Shown here in pieces: positions 63,921 to 64,000 of a stretch of 64,000 nt of DNA. Made by a program: the position numbers and the translations under genes. A model generated the notes under the pieces. It did not search any database and was not told where the DNA came from. It saw only the letters and a program-made list of their open reading frames with translations. The stretch is from Deltaproteobacteria bacterium HGW-Deltaproteobacteria-4 (GTDB lineage Bacteria; Desulfobacterota; Desulfuromonadia; Desulfuromonadales; UBA2197), in assembly GCA_002841765.1 (NCBI GenBank), contig PHAV01000001.1:62001-126000 (forward strand), given 5' to 3'. The stretch's first letter is position 1. Every line of letters starts with the position of its first letter.

Positions 63921-64000
63921 CGGTTAATCCGTTCTTGCCGGGGCAAAAAGTGGCCAAGATTGGAGCGATGGCCGCTCCAGAGGTAGTCCTCCCGGGTTTG

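Overview
The window looks like a chromosomal segment of a strictly or facultatively anaerobic, Gram-negative member of the Desulfuromonadia (Geobacter/Desulfuromonas relatives). The reasons are the gene order rimP-nusA-ylxR/L7Ae-infB-rbfA-nrnA-truB-rpsO-pnp-M16 peptidase-dut, the outer-membrane and Tat/c-type cytochrome proteins, a DtxR regulator fused to a FeoA domain, and an hgcAB mercury-methylation gene pair. Species cannot be named from sequence alone. Genes are dense, often overlap by 4 bases (ATGA, GTGA, TTGA), and no insertion sequences, tRNAs, rRNAs or CRISPR arrays were seen.

Layout. 0-1 kb: 3' part of an outer-membrane porin with a strong terminator. 1.1-4.1 kb: ferrous iron uptake (feoB, a coupled small zinc-ribbon protein, DtxR-FeoA regulator). 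4.1-5.1 kb: a response-regulator fossil and an orphan PhnD-like binding protein. 5.2-9.0 kb: hrpB helicase and a CorA transporter. 9.1-22.9 kb: an accessory block made of a NarX/NarL-type two-component system followed by seven exported-protein genes. These are a protein with a nested CHRD domain, two complementary half multicopper oxidases, a large di-heme peroxidase, two 7-repeat HAF lipoproteins and a protein with two copies of an unrecognised domain. 22.9-26.6 kb, convergent: a NosL / MacB-like ABC / polytopic membrane protein module that could handle copper. 26.9-28.5 kb: a MuiA-family protein. 28.5-34.1 kb: the cell-shape cluster mreB-mreC-mreD-mrdA-rodA. 34.3-43.8 kb: ppiD, purC, a PreP-like protease, a Memo/AMMECR1 pair, a YgiM-like SH3 protein and a lipoprotein-type HtrA. 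44.0-57.9 kb: the translation/RNA operon and its followers. 57.9-63.9 kb, minus strand: hgcA-hgcB with a coiled-coil protein and a ferredoxin, a thioesterase, a diguanylate cyclase and a transglutaminase-like exported protein.

Two parts stand out. The hgcAB pair has all the hallmark residues: the NVWCAAGK cap helix in HgcA, and two CxxCxxCxxxC clusters plus Cys73 and Cys94-Cys95 in HgcB. HgcA also carries an unusual N-terminal stretch with three vicinal cysteine pairs. The 9-23 kb block looks like a coherent and perhaps undescribed extracytoplasmic copper-oxidase/peroxidase system. Its copper ligands are divided between two neighbouring polypeptides, only one of which has a (Tat) signal, and it is bordered by a possible copper-delivery module. 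Substrate and function are unknown. Several structured leaders were also found, including a candidate H-type pseudoknot before rpsO and a long hairpin before pnp.
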